IMG/VR virus record: IMGVR_UViG_3300048833_000705
Location: 1-40,633 of that record
DNA from: a virus
Length of the DNA stretch: 40,633 nt
Direction: 5' to 3' (one strand)
Under the pieces are notes generated by a model. The model worked only from the letters and a program-made list of their open reading frames with translations, was not told the origin of the DNA and searched no databases. Shown here one piece after another: positions 7,742 to 14,927 of this stretch (position 1 is its first letter; every line of letters begins with the position of its first letter). A program made the position numbers and the translations under genes.

Positions 7742-8001
7742 CGCACTACGCCTTCACCAACGGCGCCGGCGTCATCGGCTTCGGCCACCGCATGCCGGCG
7801 GGCGTGCTCCACATTGCCGACGATCCCAGCCACGAGCGCCTCTATGAGGTGGTCGAGGTGCTCGCGCGGCGAGCCGCTGACGGCGAGACCATGCTCGTGC
7901 CCGGCATCCCCGAGGCCGAGACCAACGATCAGGCCATGGAGGCGCTGATCGCCTTCCGACGCCTGGTCATGCGCGACCTTGCACAGGAGGCGAGACAGTG
8001 A
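7738..8001 (+). CDS. hypothetical early protein, 87 aa
   Basis: A small protein that opens with a Gly-rich strand-like segment (THYAFTNGAGVIGFGH) and ends in an acidic helical region. No domain is recognised. The overlaps on both sides (ATGA at 7738, GTGA at 7998) and in-phase codon use support it as a gene. Confidence 0.55.
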   Translation: MTHYAFTNGAGVIGFGHRMPAGVLHIADDPSHERLYEVVEVLARRAADGETMLVPGIPEAETNDQAMEALIAFRRLVMRDLAQEARQ

Positions 8002-8258
8002 TCACAGCCAAGCCTTTCACCGCCGATATATTCGCGGGTCTCGGCGAGGTCGGCCTCATAGGCACCCAGTTCGTCGGGGCCCTGTCCTGCTGGGTCTGGA
8101 TGCAGCAGCGCGACGTGACTGTGGCCGAAGCCGCCAACGTCTTCAATATCACGCCGGAGATCGTCGTCGAGGCGGTCAACGCGCACCCGTGGATGTTCCT
8201 CGCCGGAGCCGAGGGCGCCGGGCCGGAGCTCCAGTTCATCGAGCACGACGGGGCGTGA
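7998..8258 (+). CDS. small HTH-like early protein, 86 aa
   Basis: Starts at a GTG behind a strong AGGAGG ribosome site. The middle (RDVTVAEAANVFNITPEIVVEAV, quoted here across residues 37-59) has the helix-turn-helix-like pattern of Ala, Phe and Ile positions. It ends with NAHPWMFL and an acidic tail. DNA binding is possible but not established. Similar short proteins are seen in other Mu-like early operons; I cannot name the family. Confidence 0.55.
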   Translation: MITAKPFTADIFAGLGEVGLIGTQFVGALSCWVWMQQRDVTVAEAANVFNITPEIVVEAVNAHPWMFLAGAEGAGPELQFIEHDGA

Positions 8259-8260
8259 CC

Positions 8261-8764
8261 ATGGCGCGCACCCGCCGCGGCTGGTCCGCAGAAGCCCGCG
8301 CCGCCGCCTCAGAGCGCATGCGGCGCCTCAACGACGATCCCACCTTCGCGGCCCGCAAGGCCGCCGCGCAGCGCACGCCCGAGGCCCGAGCGGGCCGTGC
8401 CGAGATCATGCGGCGCGTGAACGCCAAGATCGAAGGCGACCCGCAGCTGAGGGCCGCCCGCAATGCCGCCCAGCGACAGGCGCGGCAGCGCCCGGAGTAT
8501 CGCGCGGCGAGGGCCGAGCAGATGCGCCGGCGCATGGCCGAAGAGGCGGGGCTGAAGCAGGCGGCCGCGGCCCATGCGACGGAGATCAACGCCGATCCCG
8601 CGGTCCGCAAGCGTCAGTGGGCCGGCCGCCGGGGCTTCGAGGTGCCGCCCGGCTGGGAGGAGACCTATCGCATCCTGCGCCGGAAGGTCGGTGCGCGCGA
8701 GGCCATCCGCCTCGTTTGGGCGGAGCGGGCGCGGCTGCGCAGCTGCGCGGGAGAACGGGCATGA
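8261..8764 (+). CDS. highly basic protein with degenerate internal repeats
   Basis: 167 residues, very rich in Arg and Ala. A unit of roughly 30-35 residues recurs about three times. Copies start at MRRLNDDPTFAARKAAAQR, at MRRVNAKIEGDPQLRAARN and at ATEINADPAVRKRQ, separated by further basic helices. The repeats recall NUMOD-type DNA-binding modules that accompany homing nucleases, but there is no nuclease domain. The last 35 residues (VPPGWEETYRILRRKVG and onward) form a separate helical unit seen at the end of several small phage proteins. Nucleic-acid binding is inferred from charge. Confidence 0.6.
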   Translation: MARTRRGWSAEARAAASERMRRLNDDPTFAARKAAAQRTPEARAGRAEIMRRVNAKIEGDPQLRAARNAAQRQARQRPEYRAARAEQMRRRMAEEAGLKQAAAAHATEINADPAVRKRQWAGRRGFEVPPGWEETYRILRRKVGAREAIRLVWAERARLRSCAGERA

Positions 8765-9105
8765 CACCCGATCCCGCCAAAGTCGCCGAGCTCTCCGCGG
8801 CCCTGAAATCCGGCGGCTGGGCGGGCGTGATGCATGCCGATACCCGCGACGAGGCCATCTGGCTCTACCGCTCCAAGCTCGATCCCCGCGTGCTGGCGGT
8901 TACGTGTGTCCCGCGGCGGCGTGGCGGTCCCCCGGCGACCATCTCCTATGGCCTCGGCGACCGGTCGGAAGACGTGCTCCTGAGTGTGCTCGGCGCCATC
9001 ACGCGCGAGGACGACGTCTGCACCCTCTACGACGCGCTTGAGGATCTCGCGGCGGCCATCCTCAAGCTGGACGCGGCACCGGCCGACGCGGAGGCCGAGC
9101 TGTGA
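8761..9105 (+). CDS. hypothetical early protein, 114 aa
   Basis: A small alpha/beta protein with an N-terminal helix (AKVAELSAALKSGGW), a strand-rich centre (DEAIWLYRSKLDPRVLAVT) and a C-terminal helix. The family is not recognised. It overlaps the previous gene by four bases, and the GTG of the methyltransferase lies inside its last codons. Confidence 0.55.
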   Translation: MTPDPAKVAELSAALKSGGWAGVMHADTRDEAIWLYRSKLDPRVLAVTCVPRRRGGPPATISYGLGDRSEDVLLSVLGAITREDDVCTLYDALEDLAAAILKLDAAPADAEAEL

Positions 9106-9740
9106 GCGAATGGCCCTTCGGCGCCCTGCGCCCGCTCTCCTATGGCGTGCTGCTCGCGGACCCGCCCTGGTCCTATGAGATGTACGGCGCCGGCGGCTAC
9201 GGCAAGTCGCCGGAGGCGCATTACGAGACCATGAGCGACGCGGAGATCGCGGCGCTGCCCGTGAGCCACCTGGCCTCCGGCGATTGCCTGCTGTGGATGT
9301 GGGCGATCTGGCCCAAGCTCCCGGCCGCCCTCGACGTGATGCGCGCGTGGGGCTTCCGCTACAAGACCGGCGGCTCCTGGACCAAGACGACGCGCCACGG
9401 CAAGCGCGCTTTCGGCACCGGCTACATCCTGCGCTCCACCACCGAGCCGTTCCTGATCGGCACGATCGGCAACCCGGCGGTCGCCAGCCGGCGCGTCCGG
9501 AACCTCATCGAGAGCCCGCGCCGCTTGCACAGCCAGAAGCCGCCGGAGGCACGCGCCATGCTGCGCGAGCTCCGCCCGCACGCCTTCGCGGCCGAGCTGT
9601 TCGGCATCGAGCCGTGGCCCGGCGCCGACACGTGGAACCCCAAGCCGCACCGCCCGCCGACCGAGCCCGCCCCTTCAACGGGGGGGGGGGTACCGGACAG
9701 CCGGGACTCTTCCAGCCCTGAATTTTGGGACCTGACATGA
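9102..9740 (+). CDS. MT-A70 family DNA N6-adenine methyltransferase
   Basis: This 212-residue protein should methylate adenine N6 with S-adenosylmethionine. The catalytic DPPW motif is at residues 20-23 (LLADPPWSYEMYG). The rest of the MT-A70 fold follows: LLWMWAIWPKLP, a GGSWTK segment, STTEPFLIGTIGNP, and a C-terminal SRRLHSQKPPEAR-like stretch with an ELFGIEPWPGADTWNPK region. Its likely use is protecting phage DNA from restriction or marking it. After residue 190 the protein runs through an 11-G tract, so the last 19 residues depend on tract length. In the frame given, the stop overlaps the next ATG. Confidence 0.9.
   Translation: MSEWPFGALRPLSYGVLLADPPWSYEMYGAGGYGKSPEAHYETMSDAEIAALPVSHLASGDCLLWMWAIWPKLPAALDVMRAWGFRYKTGGSWTKTTRHGKRAFGTGYILRSTTEPFLIGTIGNPAVASRRVRNLIESPRRLHSQKPPEARAMLRELRPHAFAAELFGIEPWPGADTWNPKPHRPPTEPAPSTGGGVPDSRDSSSPEFWDLT
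9680..9690 (+). repeat. 11-G homopolymer inside the methyltransferase gene
   Basis: Eleven G residues encode Gly-Gly-Gly near the C-terminus. With 11 Gs the protein ends FWDLT. With 12 (or 9) it would end TGQPGLFQP at 9721. With 10 it would end ALNFGT. Tracts of this length are prone to slippage. Confidence 0.85.
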
Positions 9741-9997
9741 CCCGGATCAGACGCCCGAAGCGCAAGCGCGCACTCACGAAGACGGTGCCCATCGCCGAGG
9801 CGATGAAGGTGTCGCTGATCGCCGAGTGCTGCGCGGAGATGGAGGCAAAGGGCTGGCCCATGCCGAAGGTCATGAGCGTCCGGATGGGGCTGCGCGTCTG
9901 GCGCTGGAGCCTCACCTTTCGCCGCAGCAGCGAACGCGGCAGGGAGATGGAAAGGCACTCCTGGCAAACCCCGCCGCCCGCTTGGGCCAAGGGGTGA
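9737..9997 (+). CDS. hypothetical basic protein, 86 aa
   Basis: The N-terminus is strongly basic (TRIRRPKRKRALTK), followed by a helical segment with two adjacent Cys and a Trp/Arg-rich part (RVWRWSLTFRR). No family is recognised. It is coupled by an ATGA overlap to the methyltransferase in the 11-G frame. In the 12-G frame the upstream stop would lie 15 bases before this start, so tract length could also change its translation. Confidence 0.5.
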   Translation: MTRIRRPKRKRALTKTVPIAEAMKVSLIAECCAEMEAKGWPMPKVMSVRMGLRVWRWSLTFRRSSERGREMERHSWQTPPPAWAKG

Positions 9998-10003
9998 CGC
10001 GCC

Positions 10004-10243
10004 GTGGCCCGCGCCCGCTCCTCCCGCATGGCGATCCGCACGGTGCCCCTCCTCATGTGGGAGGAGCTCCAGGACGCCGACGCATTGCGGGGAGAGCGGG
10101 CGCGGCTCGCGGCGGCGCTGCGGCGCTGCCCACCTTACGCCCGGCGCCGCGTGCGCCTCGAAATGCGCCTGGCCGAGGTGACGGCCAGGCTGCTGGCCAC
10201 CGAGCTCGAATTGAGCCGGGACCAAATCTTGAGGAGGGAGTGA
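10004..10243 (+). CDS. hypothetical helical protein, 79 aa
   Basis: Starts at a GTG at 10004; an ATG at 10028 (MAIRTVPLLM) is an alternative. Residues 25-75 are a long amphipathic helix rich in Arg, Leu and Glu, probably a coiled coil. No family is recognised. The stop overlaps the gemA start by one base. Confidence 0.5.
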   Translation: MARARSSRMAIRTVPLLMWEELQDADALRGERARLAAALRRCPPYARRRVRLEMRLAEVTARLLATELELSRDQILRRE

Positions 10244-10866
10244 TGTCGGCCGCCACCGCCTTGCAGATCGGCGCCATCCACACCATCGCCAAGCGCATCG
10301 GCCTCGACCAGGAGAGCCGGCGCGACGTGATCGCCTCCGCCGCCGGCGGCAAGCGTTCCGCGCGCGACCTTACGGTCACCGAGGCAGGACGTGTCATCGA
10401 GCGCCTGAAGGAGCTTCAAGGCGGCGCGGCGGCGCCGGCCGCCAAGGGCGCCCGCGTTCTCGATGGCGACTATGCGCCCAAGCTGCGCGCGCTATGGATC
10501 TCCGGATGGAACCTCGGCGTGGTGCAGGACCGATCCGACGCCGCGCTCCTCGCCTTCCTGGAGCGGCAGACGGGCCTCTCCCACACGCGCTTCCTGCGCG
10601 ACGCCGCCGATGGGCGCAAGGTGATCGAGGCGCTGAAAGCCTGGCTCGCGCGGGAGGCGGGCGTGGACTGGCCCACCGACCGCAGGGCCAGCGCCTGGGC
10701 CAGCAAGGCCGCAGTCTACCACGCGCAAAGCCGGCGCCTGGAAGCGGCTGGCGGCCCGGCCGAGCTCGTGCGCATGCCGGCCGAGGCGTTCCGGACGGAG
10801 AGCCGACTCGACTTCGAGATCCGCGAGCGCGGCGACCGGCTGCGGCGCCTTTTGAAGGGGGCTTGA
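10243..10866 (+). CDS. gemA: GemA-like protein (Mu gp16 family, DUF1018)
   Basis: A 207-residue member of the family that includes Mu GemA, which is reported to affect host gene expression and DNA supercoiling. Recognisable parts are the start (LQIGAIHTIAKRIGLDQESRRDVI), the SARDLTVTEAGRVIERLKEL block and a second domain with PKLRALWISGWNLGVVQD and an LSHTRFL segment. A GAGGAGGGAG ribosome site precedes the ATG. Its last codons carry the first two cores of the TTNAA repeat cluster. Confidence 0.85.
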   Translation: MSAATALQIGAIHTIAKRIGLDQESRRDVIASAAGGKRSARDLTVTEAGRVIERLKELQGGAAAPAAKGARVLDGDYAPKLRALWISGWNLGVVQDRSDAALLAFLERQTGLSHTRFLRDAADGRKVIEALKAWLAREAGVDWPTDRRASAWASKAAVYHAQSRRLEAAGGPAELVRMPAEAFRTESRLDFEIRERGDRLRRLLKGA

Positions 10867-10903
10867 AATGCCCGTTAAAGCCCCCCTTCAAATCGGCCTT
10901 GAA
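10850..10903 (+). repeat. TTNAA repeat cluster, copy 2 (gemA 3' boundary)
   Basis: Five TTNAA-type cores start near 10852, 10863, 10875, 10887 and 10899, that is about one helical turn apart. Arms at 10851-10864 and about 10878-10892 can form a stem of about 14 bp with one bulged C, across the gemA stop and the next ATG. It could act as an attenuator or RNA processing site. No U tract follows, so a classical terminator is not supported. Confidence 0.5.
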
Positions 10904-11251
10904 GACCTCACGCGCGAGGAACTGCTCAAGCTGGTGAAGACCCTCCAGGGGCGCCAACCCTGGAGGCAACTCTTCCATCCGCGCGAGCTCATCTGGCTCA
11001 AGTACGAAACCGCCAGCGTCCGCGCTCGCGAGCTCGAAACGGAATCGCAGGCGGCGTGGGATCGCTGGCTCGATGCGTCGCAGGCGGTGAAGATCGGCCT
11101 CAGTGACCGGGAGCACCTGCGCCGGTCGAAGGCGCGCGTGGACGCCCAGGAGGCGCGCGATCGCGCCGGGCGCCGCGCCGAGGCTGCCCGCCGGAAGGCG
11201 GATGCACTCTACGACGCATGGCGCCGTCTCGCCGCTCCGGACAATGCGTAG
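10868..11251 (+). CDS. hypothetical coiled-coil protein, 127 aa
   Basis: The N-terminus (about residues 10-30) has the form LEDLTREELLKLVKTLQG, then HPRELIWLKYETASVRARELE leads into a long charged helix up to about residue 118. It is probably a dimeric coiled coil. Function is unknown. The first 12 codons lie in the TTNAA repeat cluster, so the true start could be a little downstream. Confidence 0.55.
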   Translation: MPVKAPLQIGLEDLTREELLKLVKTLQGRQPWRQLFHPRELIWLKYETASVRARELETESQAAWDRWLDASQAVKIGLSDREHLRRSKARVDAQEARDRAGRRAEAARRKADALYDAWRRLAAPDNA

Positions 11252-11263
11252 CGGAGCCGCCCG

Positions 11264-11689
11264 GTGAACTCCGCCTCCCTCTTCGACGAAATCGCCGAGG
11301 TGATCGGCGCCACCGCGGCGCTGACGCTGTTCCGCGCCAAGGGCGGCGGGCGCATTACCGTCCCGGCGAAGGCGCCGGACGGGCATTGGCTGGTGGAGCT
11401 CATCGGCCGCGAGGCGGCGGATCGCCTGTGCGCGCACTACCGGCAGGGCACGCCCGGCGAGCGCATGCGCGGGGCGGAGATCGACCTGCCGCGCGGCCCC
11501 ACCGGCGTCATCGGTGAGATCGCGCCGACCATCCAGCGTGCCCGCCGCATCATGGCCCAGGCGCTCGCCGAGGGCGAAAGCGCCGACGAGGCGGCACGCC
11601 GCTCCGGCCTCACCCGTCGCGCCGCCTACCGCATGCGCCAGCGCATCAAGGCCCCGCGCAAAGACCCGCGACAGGGCGACCTGTTCTGA
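11264..11689 (+). CDS. mor: Mor-like activator of middle/late transcription
   Basis: A 141-residue protein of the Mor/C family. In Mu, Mor activates the middle promoter and its paralogue C activates the late ones. Residues 6-40 (LFDEIAEVIGATAALTLF and the GGGRITVP strand) form the dimerisation region. EGESADEAARRSGLTRRAAYR near residues 103-123 is the helix-turn-helix. Only one such gene is seen, so it may do both jobs. It closes the early operon and lies just before the first GGTGAC palindrome. The protein ends QGDLF, which fits the sliding-clamp-binding consensus. Confidence 0.88.
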   Translation: MNSASLFDEIAEVIGATAALTLFRAKGGGRITVPAKAPDGHWLVELIGREAADRLCAHYRQGTPGERMRGAEIDLPRGPTGVIGEIAPTIQRARRIMAQALAEGESADEAARRSGLTRRAAYRMRQRIKAPRKDPRQGDLF

Positions 11690-11715
11690 TATTCTGCGCC
11701 GGGCGCGGACGCCTT

Positions 11716-11736
11716 GCCGGTGACAACGTCACCGGC
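11716..11736. promoter_or_regulatory. perfect palindrome, candidate late operator site 1 (lysis)
   Basis: The arms GCCGGTGAC and GTCACCGGC are separated by three bases (AAC). It lies 26 bases after the mor stop and about 78 before the endolysin ATG. The core GGTGAC-N3-GTCACC recurs before the head and sheath blocks. No T-run follows, which argues against a simple terminator. No clear -10 box is visible. Confidence 0.65.
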
Positions 11737-11813
11737 CCCCAGGAACAGCCGCCGCGCGAAGGTCCCCCATCTGCCGCAGTCCGCCGCACCGCGCGGCCAT
11801 CGTGGGGGCCGCC

Positions 11814-13070
11814 ATGCTCAAGATCGTCGACCACCGCGCCCAGCGCGACGGCGCACCCGTCGCCTTCGAGCGCACGCCCAACACCAGCCGCGCGCTCGCG
11901 CCGCAGGGCATCATCGTCCACGACACCGCCGGCCATCTCCACGGCGACGACGCCATCTCCTGGCTCTGCAATCCGGCCGCCAAGGCGTCCGCCCATTTCG
12001 TGGTGAAGCGCGACGGCTCCATCACCCAGCTCGCGCCCTGCAACGTGCAGACCTGGCATGCCGGCAAGTCCACCTGGCTCGGCCGCTCGAACGTGAACGG
12101 CTTCGCGGTGGGCATCGAGATCGTCAATCCCGGCAAGCTGGACAAGGCCGGCGACGACTATGTCAACGACCTGAAGGTTAAGGTGCCCGGCCACATGGAC
12201 GTGCAGCCCGCCAGCACCAAGGCGCACGGCTCCGGCTACTGGCTGGCCTACAGTGCCGAGCAGGTGCAAGCGGTCACGGAGCTCTGCCAGGCCCTGCGCG
12301 CGGCTTATCCCGCCATCGGGTGGGTGGCCACCCATTGGGAAATCAGCCCCGGCCGGAAGATCGACACCAATCCGCTGTTCCCGCTGGAGCGCCTGCGCCG
12401 CGCCGTGTTTGGCGACGGCGCGTCCGCGCCCGAGGCCAGAGCGCCCGAGCCGGTCAAGGCGCCGCCCGGCGCGCCGCCGCCCGCCAAGCCGCCCGCCAAG
12501 CCGGCGCCGCAGAAGCCTGCCAACGGCATCGCCGATTGGGAGGTGCGCGGGCTCCAGCAGCGCCTGCGCGACCTCGCCATCACCGAGGTCGGCGCCGTCG
12601 ATGGCATTTGGGGCAGCCGCACCACGGGCGGCGTCGCCGCCTTCCAGGCCTGGCAGGGCATCGCCGTGACGGGCAAGCTGGACGAGGCGACGCGCTCGCG
12701 CCTCTCCGATCCCGACCTTGCGCCCCGGCCGGTCTCTCCGGAGCGCGCGGCCACCACCGTCGAGGACCTGCGCGAGCGCGGCTCCACCACCATCAAGGCG
12801 GCGCAGACGGGGCGTGGCCTGTCCTGGCTGTTCGCGCTTCTCGGGATCGGCGGCGGCGCGCAGCAGGTCGGCCTGGTGGATGGCGCGCAGTCGGTGCTCA
12901 ACGAGGCCGGCGCCATCCGCCCCGTGGTCGAGGGCGCGCGCGACCTTGCCGGCTGGATCGCCAGTGCCTGGTGGATCGCGGCGCTCGTGGGCGCCTACCT
13001 CGTGTGGCACTACTTCGGCGAGATCATCCAGCGCCGATTGGCCGACCAGATTTCCGGCCGGCACATGTGA
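11814..13070 (+). CDS. endolysin: N-acetylmuramoyl-L-alanine amidase with C-terminal membrane segment
   Basis: This 418-residue protein would cut the amide bond between muramic acid and the peptide. I use the ATG at 11814 behind TGGGGG; a GTG at 11802 is in frame. Residues 1-200 are an Amidase_2 domain, with likely zinc ligands His36 (IIVHDTAGH), His174 (ATHWEI) and Asp184 (RKIDTNP). A Pro/Ala/Lys linker follows. A peptidoglycan-binding domain spans about 240-300 (LQQRLRDL, VDGIWGSRTTGGVAAFQ). The end has hydrophobic stretches (WLFALLGIGGG and a segment with ASAWWIAALVGAYLVWHYF). The membrane tail is unusual, and no separate holin gene is obvious nearby. Confidence 0.88.
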   Translation: MLKIVDHRAQRDGAPVAFERTPNTSRALAPQGIIVHDTAGHLHGDDAISWLCNPAAKASAHFVVKRDGSITQLAPCNVQTWHAGKSTWLGRSNVNGFAVGIEIVNPGKLDKAGDDYVNDLKVKVPGHMDVQPASTKAHGSGYWLAYSAEQVQAVTELCQALRAAYPAIGWVATHWEISPGRKIDTNPLFPLERLRRAVFGDGASAPEARAPEPVKAPPGAPPPAKPPAKPAPQKPANGIADWEVRGLQQRLRDLAITEVGAVDGIWGSRTTGGVAAFQAWQGIAVTGKLDEATRSRLSDPDLAPRPVSPERAATTVEDLRERGSTTIKAAQTGRGLSWLFALLGIGGGAQQVGLVDGAQSVLNEAGAIRPVVEGARDLAGWIASAWWIAALVGAYLVWHYFGEIIQRRLADQISGRHM

Positions 13071-13077
13071 GGCCGGC

Positions 13078-13416
13078 ATGATCGCGACGGGTTCCGCCAT
13101 CCTGGGTTTCTTCCTCGGCCCGCTCGGCCGATGGGTCGGCCTGGGCCTCGTCTTGGTCGCCCTCTACGGCACGGCCTACACGCGCGGCTACCTCAAGGCG
13201 TCCGGCTCCTGCGAGGCGCAGGCGCTGCGCACCGCCAACACCATCCTCACTCAGCGGATCGAGGCGCTCCAGAGCCTCGGCGAATCCCATGGCGCCCGGC
13301 TGATCGTCGATCGGGCCGCCGACGAGCTCAACAGGACGCGCGTCGATGAGACACCTCAGATTGCTGGCTGCGGCATTGATCGCGACGGGGCTCGCCGGGT
13401 GCGGGCTGTCCGCTGA
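13078..13416 (+). CDS. Rz: Rz-like inner-membrane spanin
   Basis: 112 residues with one N-terminal membrane helix (about 8-32, LGFFLGPLGRWVGLGLVLVA), followed by a helical periplasmic part with coiled-coil character. This is the usual form of an i-spanin, which joins its outer-membrane partner to fuse the two membranes at lysis. The next gene starts inside it in another frame, the classic Rz/Rz1 arrangement. Sequence similarity alone is weak; the call rests on topology and context. Confidence 0.7.
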   Translation: MIATGSAILGFFLGPLGRWVGLGLVLVALYGTAYTRGYLKASGSCEAQALRTANTILTQRIEALQSLGESHGARLIVDRAADELNRTRVDETPQIAGCGIDRDGARRVRAVR

Positions 13417-13633
13417 TCGTCCCGTTCCGCAGCCCAATACGGGCCTGCCCAAGGTGCCCGCCGACTTGCGCGCCTGCTTCGAGGCGGAGGGCGTCGACAT
13501 CCCCGACCGCGATCTCAACGCCGGCGAGGTGGAGCGCCTGTGGAAGGGCGACCGCCGCAAGGGCGTGGCATGGCAGCGGTGCGGCCGCCGGCTGCTCGCC
13601 TGGATCGACGAGCGCGACGCGAGGTGGCGGTGA
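13346..13633 (+). CDS. Rz1: Rz1-like outer-membrane lipoprotein spanin
   Basis: A 95-residue lipoprotein that overlaps the Rz-like gene by 71 bases in a different frame. The signal peptide (MRHLRLLAAALIATGLAGC) ends in an LAGC lipobox with Cys19 as the lipid site. Beyond it is a Pro-containing segment (PVPQPNTGLPKVP) and a charged region with two more Cys. It is longer than lambda Rz1 but fits an o-spanin. A general phage lipoprotein is the alternative. Confidence 0.7.
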   Translation: MRHLRLLAAALIATGLAGCGLSADRPVPQPNTGLPKVPADLRACFEAEGVDIPDRDLNAGEVERLWKGDRRKGVAWQRCGRRLLAWIDERDARWR

Positions 13634-14034
13634 TGGAGCCCGGCAATATTGCTCAATGGGTGGCGCTGGCAGTGGCCGTCAGCACGACGATCTACCAGGC
13701 GGTGAGCCTGCGCAGCAAGGCCGCCGCCGAAAAGGTCTCCGACCTGGAAAAGAAGACGGACGCGAAGTTCAGGGAGGTCGAGGGGAAGGTCGCTGACAAG
13801 TCCTCGGTTGGCCGGATGGGAGCCCTGGAAGAACGCGTCGACAAGGTCGAGGACCGTGTCTCCCGCGCGGAAAGCCGGCTCGAACACATGCCGGACCGTG
13901 AATCCTCTCATCGCCTGGAGCTGGCGATCACCCGACTCGACGGCCGAATGGAGACGCTCGACGAGCGCGTGAAGCCCATCGCCGCCATGGCGCAACGCGT
14001 GCACGAGCGCATGTTCGATGAGGCAGGCAGATGA
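13633..14034 (+). CDS. DUF2730 family protein (membrane helix plus coiled coil)
   Basis: 133 residues. An N-terminal membrane helix (NIAQWVALAVAVSTTIYQAV, residues 5-24) precedes a long heptad-rich coiled coil with repeated ALEERVDKVEDR-type units. This matches DUF2730, found at the same place in Mu-like phages between lysis and terminase genes. Its role is unknown; a lysis-related or membrane scaffold role is possible. It starts one base inside the previous stop. Confidence 0.75.
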   Translation: MEPGNIAQWVALAVAVSTTIYQAVSLRSKAAAEKVSDLEKKTDAKFREVEGKVADKSSVGRMGALEERVDKVEDRVSRAESRLEHMPDRESSHRLELAITRLDGRMETLDERVKPIAAMAQRVHERMFDEAGR

Positions 14035-14333
14035 GCCGAGAGACGTGGCTGCGGGAAGAAGCCCGCCTCATCATCCTCCGGACGCTGGCGGAGGAAGCCA
14101 ACGAGACGCTCAACAGCAACATCCTCCTGCGCGAATTGCGCGAGCGGTGGATGATCACCCGCGACCGACCCTGGCTGCACGCCGAGCTCGATTTCCTCGC
14201 CGAGCTCGGCGCCGTTACGCTGGTCAAGGCCGAGAGCGTCAAGATCGCGACCCTCACCGACCGCGGCCGGCGCCACCTCGACCGGGAGATCGCCCTCGAC
14301 GGGGTGAAGCGTCCCTCGCGGCCGGAGGCTTAG
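14031..14333 (+). CDS. Mu gp26-like winged-helix protein
   Basis: A 100-residue protein of the Mu gp26 type. The helices WLREEARLIILRTLAEEA and NSNILLRELRERW precede a recognition-helix-like PWLHAELDFLAELGAVTL and a wing (IATLTDRGRRHLD), as in ArsR-type winged helices. It lies directly before the small terminase gene, as in Mu. A DNA-binding or packaging-related role is inferred. The stop (TAG) abuts the next ATG. Confidence 0.75.
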   Translation: MSRETWLREEARLIILRTLAEEANETLNSNILLRELRERWMITRDRPWLHAELDFLAELGAVTLVKAESVKIATLTDRGRRHLDREIALDGVKRPSRPEA

Positions 14334-14927
14334 ATGACGGGGCGCGGGCGCCTCTCATTCTGGGACACGCTGCCCGAGTGGGCCGACGAGGCGCGGCTGT
14401 GGGCGCTCGCCGCGCTCGCCGAACACAGCTTGACCCAGCTGGAGATTCTCGACGGCGTGAACGAGCGCCTGCGGGTTGCCGCCTGGGCCGAGGGCATCAC
14501 GAGCGATATCCCGCAGGCCTCGCGATCCTCCCTCAACCGCCTTTCCATGCGGCGCGCTTCCGTCACGCGCAAGATGGCGGAGGCGCGCGCGCTCTACGAG
14601 GGCATTGCCTCGCAGTTCGACCACCAGTTCGCGGATGAAAGCGCCGTTGTGCTGGGCGAATTCCTCAAGACGCTGGTCCTGGAAATCGCGGAAACCGGCG
14701 GCGCTTCGGCAAAGGAGGCCATGGAACTCTCTCGCGCCTATCAGTCAATCGTGCAAGGCATGAAAGTATCCTCCGATCGCCGCAGGAAGCTGCAGGAGGA
14801 GTACGACGCGAAGACCAAGGCGGTCATTGATCGTGTTGCGGAAGAGGGTGGGCTTTCCGCCGAGATCATCGGCCAGCTGCGCCGTGACTTCCTGGGCGTG
14901 CGCGCCAAGCCGCAGGATCAGTCGTGA
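14334..14927 (+). CDS. terminase small subunit (Mu gp27-like, DUF3486)
   Basis: 197 residues, the usual size for DUF3486, the Mu-type small terminase that recognises phage DNA for packaging. An N-terminal helical domain (DEARLWALAALAEHSLTQLEIL, residues about 18-39) includes a helix-turn-helix-like part. RSSLNRLSMRRA and a long helical oligomerisation region follow. The gene overlaps the GTG of the large subunit by four bases. Confidence 0.85.
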   Translation: MTGRGRLSFWDTLPEWADEARLWALAALAEHSLTQLEILDGVNERLRVAAWAEGITSDIPQASRSSLNRLSMRRASVTRKMAEARALYEGIASQFDHQFADESAVVLGEFLKTLVLEIAETGGASAKEAMELSRAYQSIVQGMKVSSDRRRKLQEEYDAKTKAVIDRVAEEGGLSAEIIGQLRRDFLGVRAKPQDQS

